Assembly (NCBI GenBank): GCA_964620425.1
Contig: CAZUGV010000002.1
Coordinates: 447,584-511,583 of the forward strand
Reading direction: 5' to 3'
DNA length: 64,000 bases
Origin: DASXUG01 sp964620425
GTDB lineage: Bacteria; Pseudomonadota; Gammaproteobacteria; Burkholderiales; Methylophilaceae
A model generated the notes under the pieces. That model did no database searches and was not told where the DNA came from. It saw only the letters and a list, made by a program, of their open reading frames with translations. Made by a program: the position numbers and the translations under genes. This document shows, one piece after another, positions 1 through 8,964 of this stretch (position 1 is the first letter of the stretch; every line of letters starts with the position of its first letter).

Positions 1-778
1 CCATATCACTGTTCTGATAGTGTTGATAAATAACACTTAATAAACTGTAAGCCTCAAAAAAACTGCCATTCAACGCTAATGTTTTTAGAAAAGACTGCTC
101 TGCTTCTTCAAATCGCTCCTGCGCAGCCAAACTTACACCTAGCTGATAATGTACCTCAACTAAATCAGGGTTGAGTTTAAGTGCTTGGGTAAAGTAAGCA
201 TCTGCCTCTTTGTATCGCTTTTGATCTTTCATCAAAATGCCTAAATTTGAATGCATGAGTGCATTTTTAGGCGTTTGTTTTAGGGCGATTTTAAAACTAG
301 CTTCTGCGTCTTTGAGTTGTGTGAGCTCTTGATAGGCCAGCCCTAGGTTGTAATGTGCTTGCGTAAATATCGGGTTGAGTTTAATCGCTTTTTTATAGCT
401 TGAAACGGCCGATTTAAACTCTGTAACTTCACATAAAACATTGGCTAAATTAAAATGTACTTCAGCATCTTTTGGCAAATAGGTTGCGGCTTTTGTAAAG
501 GCATCTAATGCTTGATCATTTAAACCTTGTTGTTGATATAGCGCACCAAGCACTTTCCAACCGAGGCCGTGCAGTGGGTGTTGCTCTGTTATTGCTAAGG
601 CTAACTGCAAACTCGCTTCGAGTTGACCTTCATTAAACAAGCTCACTAACTGGTTCATTTCTGCAACGCTGGGTGAGGATTTAGGTGTCGCGTGAGTGAA
701 AGGCGTCACGGATTTTTGCAATGGTGATTGCGCGTGTTCAGTATTTTTTCTGTCAGATGTTTGTTGCGTAGTGATCAT
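1..778 (-). CDS. TPR-repeat protein, partial (C-terminus outside window)
   Basis: The reading frame opens at an ATG at 778 behind a GGGGA ribosome-binding site and runs off the left edge after 259 codons. After about 50 polar residues the translation is a series of 34-residue tetratricopeptide units with the usual W/L-G-Y-A-F-A-P spacing (for example AHYNLGLAYQEL and SNLGILMKDQKRYKEA). Such arrays are protein-interaction scaffolds. In many bacteria an N-terminal array like this precedes a sulfotransferase or O-GlcNAc-transferase-like domain, but no such domain is visible here because the gene is cut. No signal peptide is seen, so a cytoplasmic location is likely. It lies next to a two-component system and a pilus locus; a functional link is only inferred from that. 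Confidence 0.85.
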   Translation of the reverse strand, partial: MITTQQTSDRKNTEHAQSPLQKSVTPFTHATPKSSPSVAEMNQLVSLFNEGQLEASLQLALAITEQHPLHGLGWKVLGALYQQQGLNDQALDAFTKAATYLPKDAEVHFNLANVLCEVTEFKSAVSSYKKAIKLNPIFTQAHYNLGLAYQELTQLKDAEASFKIALKQTPKNALMHSNLGILMKDQKRYKEADAYFTQALKLNPDLVEVHYQLGVSLAAQERFEEAEQSFLKTLALNGSFFEAYSLLSVIYQHYQNSDM

Positions 779-892
779 CTTATCCCCTTGCTTAAACAGA
801 ATTTGCGCGAATATGTCGCTGCTCTGTTTAGATTTCCCCCCCATTATGCAAAACTTTAGGGGAGGGGTATGCCTTGAATAAAGCTAGAAAAA

Positions 893-924
893 CTAGTTAA
901 TTGTGGGGCTAGTTAATTGCGGGA
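893..924. repeat. Tandem 16-bp direct repeat
   Basis: Two adjacent 16-base units, CTAGTTAATTGTGGGG and CTAGTTAATTGCGGGA, match at 14 of 16 positions. They sit between the start of the TPR gene and the stop of the response regulator, in a 177-base non-coding gap. A C-rich run at 835-842 and a G-rich run at 859-866 lie just before them and could pair. The function is unknown; the repeat could be a duplicated regulator site. Confidence 0.6.
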
Positions 925-955
925 TGGGCGTACGCTGATGATTCGGTCAGCTGTG

Positions 956-1597
956 TTAATCCACCAGTTGATTTTTGATGGCGTAGTGCGTGAGCTCTGC
1001 ATTATGTTTAAGCTGCATTTTTTCGAGTAAACGCGCCCGGTACATACTCACGGTTTTGACGGAGAGCGAAAGTTTTTCAGCAATTTCGCCTACGGATAAG
1101 CCAGAAGCAATCATCGTTAGCGTTTGAAATTCGCGGTCAGATAATGACTCATGCGGTGCTGTTTCTCCTTCTCCGCCAACCTGATTGGCTAAAATTTCAG
1201 CTACTTCTGGGGTAATGTATTTTTTACCTTTGGCCACCATGCGAATCGCAGTGACCAGTTCTTCTGAGGCACTTTGTTTGCATAAGTAACCCGATGCACC
1301 GCCTTTCAGCGCGCGCACGGCATATTGGTCTTCTCGATGCATGGAGAGCATCAATACGGCGATTTGGTGGTTTTCTTTTTTGATGTACTTCAACGCCTCC
1401 ATACCGCTGCGGTCTGGCATGGAAATATCCAGCAACATGACATCAATGGCTATTTTTCCACTTAATCGAATGGCTTCATTCGCATTTTGCGCTTCTGCCA
1501 CGACTTCCATATCATCGGTTTCGGCCAAAATTTGCTTTAGGCCTGCACGTAAAATTGCGTGGTCATCCGCAATCACGACTTTTATTTTTGTTTCCAT
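956..1597 (-). CDS. NarL/FixJ-family response regulator
   Basis: This 213-residue protein has a receiver domain (about residues 5-122) with the acidic pair D11-D12 and the phospho-acceptor D57 in LLDISMPD, followed by a LuxR-type helix-turn-helix at about 150-210 (LSDREFQTLTMIASGLSVGEIAEKL in two pieces, then the recognition helix VKTVSMYRARLLEKM). It is expected to bind DNA after phosphorylation. The sensor kinase is encoded 114 bases upstream on the same strand, so the two form a cognate pair. Length and domain order are normal for the UvrY/NarL group. The target genes cannot be read from the sequence; the neighbouring pilus locus, which starts divergently beyond the kinase, is the obvious candidate, but that is inference. 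Confidence 0.93.
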   Translation of the reverse strand: METKIKVVIADDHAILRAGLKQILAETDDMEVVAEAQNANEAIRLSGKIAIDVMLLDISMPDRSGMEALKYIKKENHQIAVLMLSMHREDQYAVRALKGGASGYLCKQSASEELVTAIRMVAKGKKYITPEVAEILANQVGGEGETAPHESLSDREFQTLTMIASGLSVGEIAEKLSLSVKTVSMYRARLLEKMQLKHNAELTHYAIKNQLVD

Positions 1598-1711
1598 CCC
1601 AAATTTCTTCTTATCTTCTGATATTTAAAGGTTGCTGAGATGATTCATCTCTAGCATGGTTGTTTTGCAGCTTGGTTATTCACTGTCACTTTTAATCAAT
1701 TTCATCAGTGC

Positions 1712-3169
1712 TTAATCTATCATAATATGATCTTTAGAAAACGGTAGTTTTACGGTAATTTGCGTGCCAGCATGCTCGCCATTTTCAATTAAAAACTCAC
1801 CATTCACTGCTAGTACGCGTTCGTTCATGCCACGTAAGCCAAAAGAGTTAGGTTTAAGGATATCGCCTGCCTGAAAGCCAACACCATCATCCACTATTTT
1901 CATGACCAAGCCTTCTCGTTCGCGGTTTAAACTCACCGTTACATTTTGCGCATGGGCATGTTTTGCAATATTTGACATAGCCTCTTGGCAAATGCGAAAC
2001 AGGGTGATTGCTTCATCCATATTCACTGCTATCCCAATATGGTTGGTGCTAAAGCTACAGGTGATGCCGATTTGCTTTTCAAACGTTTGGGATTGCCACT
2101 CTAATGCCGCCACAATACCTAAATCTAAAATGTTAGGGCGTAGGTCACTAGAAATACGATGTGCGACTTCAAAGGTTTCATCGACTATCATCTTTAAATG
2201 ATTCATTTTTTCAATAAGTTGTGGTTGATTCTGATCTATCTTTTTGATGACAGAGGATAGACCAATTTTAATGGCGGTCAGGTTTCCACCTAAATCATCA
2301 TGAATTTCACGGGCGATTCTTTTGCGCTCTTGTTCTTTTACTTGTTCAGCATGTGCTGATAATTCTGCTAATTGGCGGCGCGAGGCTTCAAGTTCGATGC
2401 GCTCTTGACGGCTTTGGGTGATGTTCGTCATCATGCCATTCCACAATAGTTGCCCGCTGGCTAAACGTCTTGGAATAGCACGAATGTTAATCCACTTGGT
2501 ATCTTGCCAAGCCTCAATCCAAACACGCCCCTCCCAGTTAAACATATTAAATTCCAGTACGGATGTTTGTATGCTTTCCTGAAGAGAATCAATGTCCTCT
2601 GTATTGATCATGTGGAGTAATATGCGTGGGTTTTGCTTTAAATCTTCTGCGGAAATGCCGAGCAAAACCTTGCAGCCATCGCTTAAGTAATTAAAGCGCA
2701 TGCCACCTGTATCATCCAACTGAAACTCAAACACCAAGCCAGGGGTGTTGTTGACTAAAGCCTGAAAACGTAACTCACTAACATCTAGCGCTTCCATCCT
2801 GTTTCGATGAGATGATTTTTCATTTTTAATCAGCAGTAGGTAGCGCGTTTTATCTTGGCAAAACACTTCTGCAAGGTATTCACCTAGCTCAATTGGCTGG
2901 TGATGGCCTCTAGATACGCTTGGTAAATTTTCAAAACTCAGTTGCTCTTGGTAGTGATGGGTAAACTCAAGGATAGGTCGGGCGCTTACCCCCAATAAGG
3001 TCTCGAGTTTGTAAGTGGATAAATCCTTTAATTCACAGTCTAACTGTTTCAGTAGGCTGTCACTAGCATCTACCACTTGCATCTGTGCAAGCGCTATCAG
3101 TATCACTTCATCTGAAACGCTGGTCATCAGCGCGTTAAGCATTGGCGTTAGTTCGGATAATTTTGTCAC
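1712..3169 (-). CDS. PAS-domain sensor histidine kinase, HisKA_3 (NarX/UhpB type)
   Basis: The start is a GTG at 3169. The 485-residue protein has no clear membrane segment, so it is probably a soluble kinase. Residues of about 130-250 form a PAS domain with a PAC-like end. The HisKA_3 dimerisation domain follows, with the phosphorylation box REIHDDLGGN; the accepting histidine is H290. The C-terminal ATPase domain carries the N box (CQEAMSNIAKHAHA) and the G boxes DDGVGF and FGLRGMNERV. HisKA_3 kinases normally pair with NarL-type regulators, which agrees with the downstream gene. An N-terminal part of about 100 residues may be a second, divergent PAS domain. The signal sensed is unknown. 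Confidence 0.92.
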   Translation of the reverse strand: MTKLSELTPMLNALMTSVSDEVILIALAQMQVVDASDSLLKQLDCELKDLSTYKLETLLGVSARPILEFTHHYQEQLSFENLPSVSRGHHQPIELGEYLAEVFCQDKTRYLLLIKNEKSSHRNRMEALDVSELRFQALVNNTPGLVFEFQLDDTGGMRFNYLSDGCKVLLGISAEDLKQNPRILLHMINTEDIDSLQESIQTSVLEFNMFNWEGRVWIEAWQDTKWINIRAIPRRLASGQLLWNGMMTNITQSRQERIELEASRRQLAELSAHAEQVKEQERKRIAREIHDDLGGNLTAIKIGLSSVIKKIDQNQPQLIEKMNHLKMIVDETFEVAHRISSDLRPNILDLGIVAALEWQSQTFEKQIGITCSFSTNHIGIAVNMDEAITLFRICQEAMSNIAKHAHAQNVTVSLNREREGLVMKIVDDGVGFQAGDILKPNSFGLRGMNERVLAVNGEFLIENGEHAGTQITVKLPFSKDHIMID

Positions 3170-3223
3170 AATTGTTGGCCTATTTTTGGTTTGCGTGCCG
3201 AAACATTCAATTCTTATGATATT

Positions 3224-3252
3224 TTGACGTTACTAGGGTTAGTAGAGATAGT
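3224..3252 (+). promoter_or_regulatory. Candidate sigma-70 promoter for the long GspE-family gene
   Basis: TTGACG at 3224-3229 and GATAGT at 3247-3252 are separated by 17 bases and lie about 70 bases before the ATG at 3325. The -35 box matches consensus at five of six positions and the -10 box at four of six. This is the divergent region between the histidine kinase and the pilus locus. Confidence 0.45.
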
Positions 3253-3324
3253 TTATGCCGTAAATAGTTGGGCGTATCGTTAGTTTTTATTGTAATTTAG
3301 ATTTTGTAAGTATGGAGTATGTAA

Positions 3325-5769
3325 ATGATTGCCACTAACATAAATTGGCCAGCCCCACCTTATTTCAGGTTGGCGATTGCTAATGATCAGACTGAGCCTG
3401 ATCTTCTATGCTTGATTTATTTGAAAAATGGCGCAAAAACAATTGCCAATCTAATCGACTTGGAGTTGGAGCAATCGACTATTGTTGTTGAAAATCCTGA
3501 TACAGGATTACAAGAGAGACTCAATTTTTCTGCAATTAACTCAGTGCAGTTGATTGATCCCGTAAGTTTGATTCGAGAAGACATTGAACTTGAGAAGCGC
3601 GCGCAGACACCATTAACACCTGTTGAGTTACAAATTTATCATATTGTTTTAAATAATGATGAAAAATTACAAGGGTATACCCAAGGCTATCACAACGTGG
3701 ACGCAGGGTTGTTTATTTACCCTGTGACGAAAGACAACCAAGTTATTCGCACCTTTATTCCTAGAAATGCTATTCAACAATACAAAATTGGGCTTCGCCT
3801 TGGCGAGATTTTAATAGAAGAAAATCTGGCCGAAGCAGAAGATGTGGATAAAGCGCTGGAGCAGCAAATGGCTATTCGCGCCCAGCGAATCGGCGATTAC
3901 CTATCAGAAAATCAAATTATTTCAGCGGATGAATTAGCGATAGCCTTGAAGCTGCAAGAGCATAAGCCAATGCTCAAAATTGGCGAGGCACTTTTACAGC
4001 TTGGGCTGATTACAGCGGCTCAGTTAGATGCCGCATTAAACAAACAAAAAGAAGACCGAAAATTACCCCTTGGTAAAATACTGATTGAGATGGGTGTCAT
4101 TGATCAGCGCGCGCTGAAGGGAGCGATGGCGAAAAAACTAGGCATCCCTTTTGTCAGCCTTGGCAAATTCAATTTTGATCCCAATGCTTTGCGATTAGTC
4201 CCCAGCCTATTTGCTAAAAAAGAGTTAATTGTGCCGCTGTGTCTGATTGACGGTGCGCTTATCGTTGCGCTGGAAGACCCCTTAAACTTTAAAGCACTGG
4301 ATGAATTGCGCTTTAGCACGCAGCTGAATGTCATTCCTGCCATGGCGTCGAAGGAGGACATTCAAGCTGCCATTGGCGCTTATTATCAAACTGGTGACCC
4401 TGAAGAGATGTTTGGCGGTGGTGATGCTGAAGCAGGTGAGGGATTTGTTAGTTTAGGGATTGATGATTTAGCGAGTAAACTTTTTGAAGAAAATGCCTCC
4501 TCAGTAGAAAACAGCGCAAGAGTTGAAGAACAAACCGTTACTGAGTCGGATAACACCTTGGTACAACTGGTGAATAAAATGATTTTAGATGCTCATAAAG
4601 ATGGCGCATCTGATATTCATATTGAAACCTACCCAGATAAACGCAATACGCGTGTGCGTTTTCGAAAAGACGGCTCATTACAGGCATATTTGGAGATCCC
4701 CTCAAATTTTCGTAATGCCTTGATTTCTAGAATTAAAATTATGTCACAACTAGACATTTCAGAGCGTAGAAAACCCCAAGATGGCAAATTGGATTTCAAG
4801 CAATATGGCCCCGCTAAAATTGAATTACGGGTTGCCACCATCCCCACAGCGAACGGCTTAGAAGATGTCGTGATGCGGGTGCTTGCTGCTGCGAAACCAG
4901 TCCCTGTAGATAAATTGGGTTTAGATGACGAAAAATTAACCGTGTTGAAAAAAGTGGTGCAACGTCCGTACGGCTTAGTGTTGGTATGTGGGCCGACTGG
5001 TTCAGGTAAAACAACCACGCTGCATTCACTTCTCGGTTACATCAATACCCCAGAACGCAAAATCTGGACCGCGGAAGATCCAGTGGAAATTACCCAAGCA
5101 GGTTTAAGGCAGGTGCAAGTTAACGCTAAGATAGGCTGGACCTTTGCGAATGCGATGCGGAGCTTTTTACGTGCCGATCCAGATGTGATTATGGTGGGTG
5201 AAATGCGTGACCAAGAAACCACAAAGATTGGCATTGAAGCATCGTTGACGGGGCATTTAGTGTTATCAACGCTACACACCAACAGCGCTCCAGAGAGTAT
5301 TGTGCGTATGTTGGATTTAGGGATGGATCCATTTAACTTTGCAGATGCCTTACTCGCAATTCTTGCACAACGTTTAGCGAAAGCGCTATGCCCAAAATGC
5401 AAAGAAGCATACACCCCAGACGATGTTGAGCTTGAAGAACTCGCGCTAGAGTACGCTAGCAATACAAGCTGGAATCATCTTGAAGTGATGGCTGCTTGGA
5501 AAAAAGCCGATGGTCAGCACCAGTTAAATATGCATCGGGCAAAAGGTTGCTCACATTGCAACAACACTGGTTACAAAGGTCGTCTCGGTTTATATGAGCT
5601 GATGACGGTAGATTCAGAAACCAAGCACTTAATTCAAACCCGTGCGCCCATCACTGAATTGTTAGCACAAGCGTTAGAAAGTGGTATGCGTACCTTGAAG
5701 CAAGATGGTATTCATAAAGTGCTTCAAGGCAATACTGATATTGCACAAGTGCGCGCAGTTTGTAGTTAA
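3325..5769 (+). CDS. Long GspE/PilB-family ATPase with two tandem MshEN units
   Basis: An ATG with GGAG about eight bases upstream starts an 814-residue protein, some 240 residues longer than a typical MshE or PilB. Residues 1-150 are a region I do not recognise. Residues 158-271 contain four consecutive 24-residue motifs starting RLG, RIG, KIG and PLG, each ending in Q/K and separated by six residues. This is the pattern of the cyclic di-GMP-binding MshEN domain, present here twice. A secretion-ATPase core follows, with Walker A GPTGSGKTTT at G556 (lysine K562), the Asp box, Walker B VIMVGEMRDQE, and a C-terminal metal-binding module CPKC...CSHCNNTGYKGR. It should be a hexameric cytoplasmic motor for pilus extension or secretion. 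A separate mshE lies 250 bases downstream, so this one is an accessory or paralogous motor. Confidence 0.9.
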   Translation: MIATNINWPAPPYFRLAIANDQTEPDLLCLIYLKNGAKTIANLIDLELEQSTIVVENPDTGLQERLNFSAINSVQLIDPVSLIREDIELEKRAQTPLTPVELQIYHIVLNNDEKLQGYTQGYHNVDAGLFIYPVTKDNQVIRTFIPRNAIQQYKIGLRLGEILIEENLAEAEDVDKALEQQMAIRAQRIGDYLSENQIISADELAIALKLQEHKPMLKIGEALLQLGLITAAQLDAALNKQKEDRKLPLGKILIEMGVIDQRALKGAMAKKLGIPFVSLGKFNFDPNALRLVPSLFAKKELIVPLCLIDGALIVALEDPLNFKALDELRFSTQLNVIPAMASKEDIQAAIGAYYQTGDPEEMFGGGDAEAGEGFVSLGIDDLASKLFEENASSVENSARVEEQTVTESDNTLVQLVNKMILDAHKDGASDIHIETYPDKRNTRVRFRKDGSLQAYLEIPSNFRNALISRIKIMSQLDISERRKPQDGKLDFKQYGPAKIELRVATIPTANGLEDVVMRVLAAAKPVPVDKLGLDDEKLTVLKKVVQRPYGLVLVCGPTGSGKTTTLHSLLGYINTPERKIWTAEDPVEITQAGLRQVQVNAKIGWTFANAMRSFLRADPDVIMVGEMRDQETTKIGIEASLTGHLVLSTLHTNSAPESIVRMLDLGMDPFNFADALLAILAQRLAKALCPKCKEAYTPDDVELEELALEYASNTSWNHLEVMAAWKKADGQHQLNMHRAKGCSHCNNTGYKGRLGLYELMTVDSETKHLIQTRAPITELLAQALESGMRTLKQDGIHKVLQGNTDIAQVRAVCS

Positions 5770-5803
5770 GGCGCGCTCAAATTTGAAGTCTGCTAAAAAT
5801 TAA

Positions 5804-5845
5804 GCATACGCCTCGCCGCAACAGAGTTGTTGATGAGGCGTATGC
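5804..5845. terminator. Strong hairpin between the two ATPase genes
   Basis: GCATACGCCTC at 5804-5814 and its exact complement GAGGCGTATGC at 5835-5845 form an 11-bp perfect stem. The 20-base loop contains a further CAACA/TGTTG pairing. There is no U-tract on the plus side (AAAAG follows); on the minus side the stem is followed by TTAATTTTTAG. It probably terminates or insulates transcription between the long ATPase gene and mshE, though a processing site is possible. The rest of the 248-base gap holds a short AACCT/AGGTT hairpin near 5896 and no gene. Confidence 0.5.
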
Positions 5846-6017
5846 AAAAGTCACCCAGCTTTATTTCAACGCTAGGATTTATTCCAACGCAAGACTAAAC
5901 CTTTGTTTTAGGTTCATTCAAATAATCAAAATAGCCAGTAGAAACGCCCTTGTTCAGTAGATTGGCACTTCATTGGGTGCTGTATTCTGTCACTTAATCG
6001 ATCAAAGTGGGGTAATT

Positions 6018-7721
6018 ATGGCACGTCCAGAGAAAGTTAGACTGGGTGATATGCTGGTTCAGCAGGGCTTGATTTCGGCTGAACAATTAGAAAACGGGCT
6101 GCAAGAACAAAAGCGCACAGGCTTGAAATTAGGCCGTGTACTTGTGGATAGCGGATACGTGACTGAACGCAAAATTGCGGAGGCATTGGCACGTCAATTG
6201 GCTTTGCCGTTTTTAGATTTAAGCAACTTTAATGTAAAAACTGAGATTGTGCAGAAACTACCTGAGGCGCAAGCAAGACGCTTTCGTGCCGTGGTGCTTG
6301 AGGATCGGGGTAGTAGCTATTTGGTGGGGATGGCAGACCCATCTGATTTATTTGCATATGATGAAATTTCTCGCGTATTACGTCGTGAAATTGAATTGGC
6401 GGCGGTGCAAGAAAGCGCTATTTTACCGATTATTGAGCGCATGTATCGCCGTACTGAAGAAATCTCCAGCCTTGCTTTAGAGTTGGGGCAAGATTTAGGC
6501 GATAGCGCGATTGATTTTGCAACCTTGGGCGCAAACCCAAGTTTAGAAGAAGCGCCCGTTGTTAAACTGTTGCAGACAATTTTTGATGATGCAGTACAGG
6601 TGCATGCTTCGGATATTCACATCGAGCCACAAGAAAACAAGCTGCATATTCGCTTTCGTATTGATGGTGTAATGCATTTACAAACACAGGCCGATTTAAA
6701 AATTAGCACGGCTTTGGTGCTACGGTTAAAGCTGATGTCGGGTTTGGATATTTCAGAAAAACGCTTGCCGCAAGATGGTCGTTTTGCCATTAAAGTAAAA
6801 GGTTTGCCTGTTGATATTCGTATTTCTACCATGCCTACGCAATATGGCGAATCTGTGGTAATGCGTTTGTTGATTCAAAATACCAGCGGATTCTCGCTTG
6901 AGAAGCTGGGAATGCCAGCCGATATGCTGACTCGCTTCCGCAAATTGATACATAAATCTAATGGCATGGTGTTGGTAACAGGGCCCACAGGTAGCGGTAA
7001 AACCACCACACTGTATGCGGCTTTAAACGAGCTTAACTCGCTTGCCAATAAAATTATCACGGTGGAAGATCCTGTGGAATATCGACTAGCGGGCATTAAC
7101 CAAGTGCAAGTGAACGAAAAAATTGACCTAGATTTTGCACGTGTGCTCAGAACTACACTGCGCCAAGACCCCGATATTATTTTAGTGGGTGAGATGCGTG
7201 ACCAAGAAACCGCGCAAATTGGCTTACGTGCCGCCATGACAGGTCACTTGGTGCTTTCTACTTTACATACCAATGATGCCATGACCGCGCCAGTGCGTCT
7301 AATTGATATGGGTGCGCCGCGCTTTATGGTGGCAATGTCGATTCTAGGTGTGTTAGCCCAGCGGTTGGTGCGCTTGATTTGTACCAATTGTGTTGAAGAT
7401 TACACGCCAGAGCCTATTGAACAAAACTGGTTAAAACAAGCGATAGGTGAATCAGCGCTATCGCAAAAATTCGCACATGGTAGAGGCTGCAGCCATTGCA
7501 ATGGCACTGGTTATCAAGGTCGTATGGGCGTATATGAGTTGTTAGAAATGAATAATGATTTGGTGGATGCCGCAAATCATCACGACACGAATCATTTTAT
7601 TAAACTCGCGCGCGAAAAAATGGCAGGTAATACGCTACGCAACCAAGCCATGCGTTTAGTGTTTGCCAAAAAAACCACCGTGGCAGAAGCCATGAAAATT
7701 AGTAATCAGCTTGATGATTAA
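6018..7721 (+). CDS. mshE: MSHA pilus assembly ATPase MshE
   Basis: I chose the ATG at 6018, which has GGGGT just upstream and gives the family N-terminus MARPEKVRLGD; the frame is open back to 5973 but those residues are not family-like. The 567-residue protein begins with two MshEN motifs (residues 8-31 and 37-60, starting RLGDML and KLGRVL and separated by five residues), the arrangement that binds cyclic di-GMP in Vibrio MshE. The ATPase core has Walker A at G322-T329 (K328), an HASDIHIEP segment, Walker B IILVGEMRDQE, His boxes and the zinc module CTNC...CSHCNGTGYQGR. It drives extension of the MSHA-type pilus from the cytoplasm. mshG follows after 21 bases. Confidence 0.93.
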   Translation: MARPEKVRLGDMLVQQGLISAEQLENGLQEQKRTGLKLGRVLVDSGYVTERKIAEALARQLALPFLDLSNFNVKTEIVQKLPEAQARRFRAVVLEDRGSSYLVGMADPSDLFAYDEISRVLRREIELAAVQESAILPIIERMYRRTEEISSLALELGQDLGDSAIDFATLGANPSLEEAPVVKLLQTIFDDAVQVHASDIHIEPQENKLHIRFRIDGVMHLQTQADLKISTALVLRLKLMSGLDISEKRLPQDGRFAIKVKGLPVDIRISTMPTQYGESVVMRLLIQNTSGFSLEKLGMPADMLTRFRKLIHKSNGMVLVTGPTGSGKTTTLYAALNELNSLANKIITVEDPVEYRLAGINQVQVNEKIDLDFARVLRTTLRQDPDIILVGEMRDQETAQIGLRAAMTGHLVLSTLHTNDAMTAPVRLIDMGAPRFMVAMSILGVLAQRLVRLICTNCVEDYTPEPIEQNWLKQAIGESALSQKFAHGRGCSHCNGTGYQGRMGVYELLEMNNDLVDAANHHDTNHFIKLAREKMAGNTLRNQAMRLVFAKKTTVAEAMKISNQLDD

Positions 7722-7742
7722 GCATAGGAATAAGATTTAGCC

Positions 7743-8963
7743 ATGCCATTTTTCGCATATACAGGTCGTGATGCAGGCGGCAGCCTAGTCAAAGGTGTGC
7801 TCGAAAGCACAGACAGTAGCTCGCTGGTCAATTTGCTACTCAGCAGCAATATTACGCCTATTGATATATCAGAAAAGGCAAAAACGACAGTAACTGAAAA
7901 AAATGACTCTATTTTTAAAGAGAAAATTCAATCGATTGATGTTATGTTGTTTAGTCGTCAAATGTATACGCTATTAAAGGCGGGCATCCCGATGATGAAC
8001 GCCTTGGGTGGCTTGCAGGCATCTACTCAAAATAAAGCCTTTGCCGCGGTGATTGGCGAGTTACGTGTAAGCCTAGATAGCGGACGTGAGCTTTCAGCCG
8101 CATTACGCGAACACCCCAAAGTATTTAATAATTTTTACGTCAACATGGTGCGTGTGGGCGAAACCACGGGCATGTTGGATCAGATTTTTCTGCGCTTATT
8201 TGGCTACATTGAGTTTGAGCGCTTTATGCGCGATCAAATTAAAGCCGCGCTTCGTTATCCAACCTTTGTCATTATTGCCATGATAGTGGCGATTGCCATT
8301 GTGAATGTATTTGTCATCCCTGCATTTTCTAAAGTGTTTGATAGCATGCACGCAGAACTGCCGCCGCTGACCAAGTTATTGTTGGGTTTATCAAACTTCA
8401 CCATACATTATTGGCCTTATTTGCTGGGGAGTATTGTCGTTGTTGTTTACGGATTTAAACAGTTTATTACCAACCCTTATGGGCGCTATAAATGGCACCG
8501 TTTTATTTTAAAAACGCCCATTGCAGGCAAAATTGTACATAAAGGTACGATGGCGCGATTTGCACGCAGTTTTGCATTAGCGACCAAAAATGGCGTACCC
8601 ATTACACAAGCATTAAACCTTGTGTCACAAACGGTCGATAATGACTATATCGGGCAAAAAATTGATGAAATGCGGATGGGGGTGGAGCGTGGTGAAACTA
8701 TTTTACGCACTGCCAATAATAGCGGTGTGTTTAATCCATTGGTGCTACAAATGATAGCCGTGGGCGAGGAATCAGGCTCACTCGATGATTTAATGCAAGA
8801 AGTTGCTGATATGTACCAACGTGATGTGGAATATGAAATTAAAACGTTAGGCGCCCAAATTGAGCCAATTTTAATCATATTTTTAGGGATGATGGTGTTG
8901 ATTCTAGCATTAGGTATTTTCTTGCCAATATGGGATTTAGGCAAAGTCGCCTTGCACCAATAG
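7743..8963 (+). CDS. mshG: MSHA/type IV pilus inner-membrane platform protein MshG
   Basis: This 406-residue protein belongs to the GspF/PilC family. It has two cytoplasmic T2SSF domains (about residues 70-190 and 275-395), each with the MVRVGETTGML/MIAVGEESGSLDD type signature. Three hydrophobic segments lie around 172-195, 220-240 and 378-400. The protein is the membrane platform contacted by the MshE motor. It sits 21 bases after mshE and one base before the next gene, so it is in the same operon. Its length is normal for the family. Confidence 0.93.
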   Translation: MPFFAYTGRDAGGSLVKGVLESTDSSSLVNLLLSSNITPIDISEKAKTTVTEKNDSIFKEKIQSIDVMLFSRQMYTLLKAGIPMMNALGGLQASTQNKAFAAVIGELRVSLDSGRELSAALREHPKVFNNFYVNMVRVGETTGMLDQIFLRLFGYIEFERFMRDQIKAALRYPTFVIIAMIVAIAIVNVFVIPAFSKVFDSMHAELPPLTKLLLGLSNFTIHYWPYLLGSIVVVVYGFKQFITNPYGRYKWHRFILKTPIAGKIVHKGTMARFARSFALATKNGVPITQALNLVSQTVDNDYIGQKIDEMRMGVERGETILRTANNSGVFNPLVLQMIAVGEESGSLDDLMQEVADMYQRDVEYEIKTLGAQIEPILIIFLGMMVLILALGIFLPIWDLGKVALHQ

Positions 8964-8964
8964 T

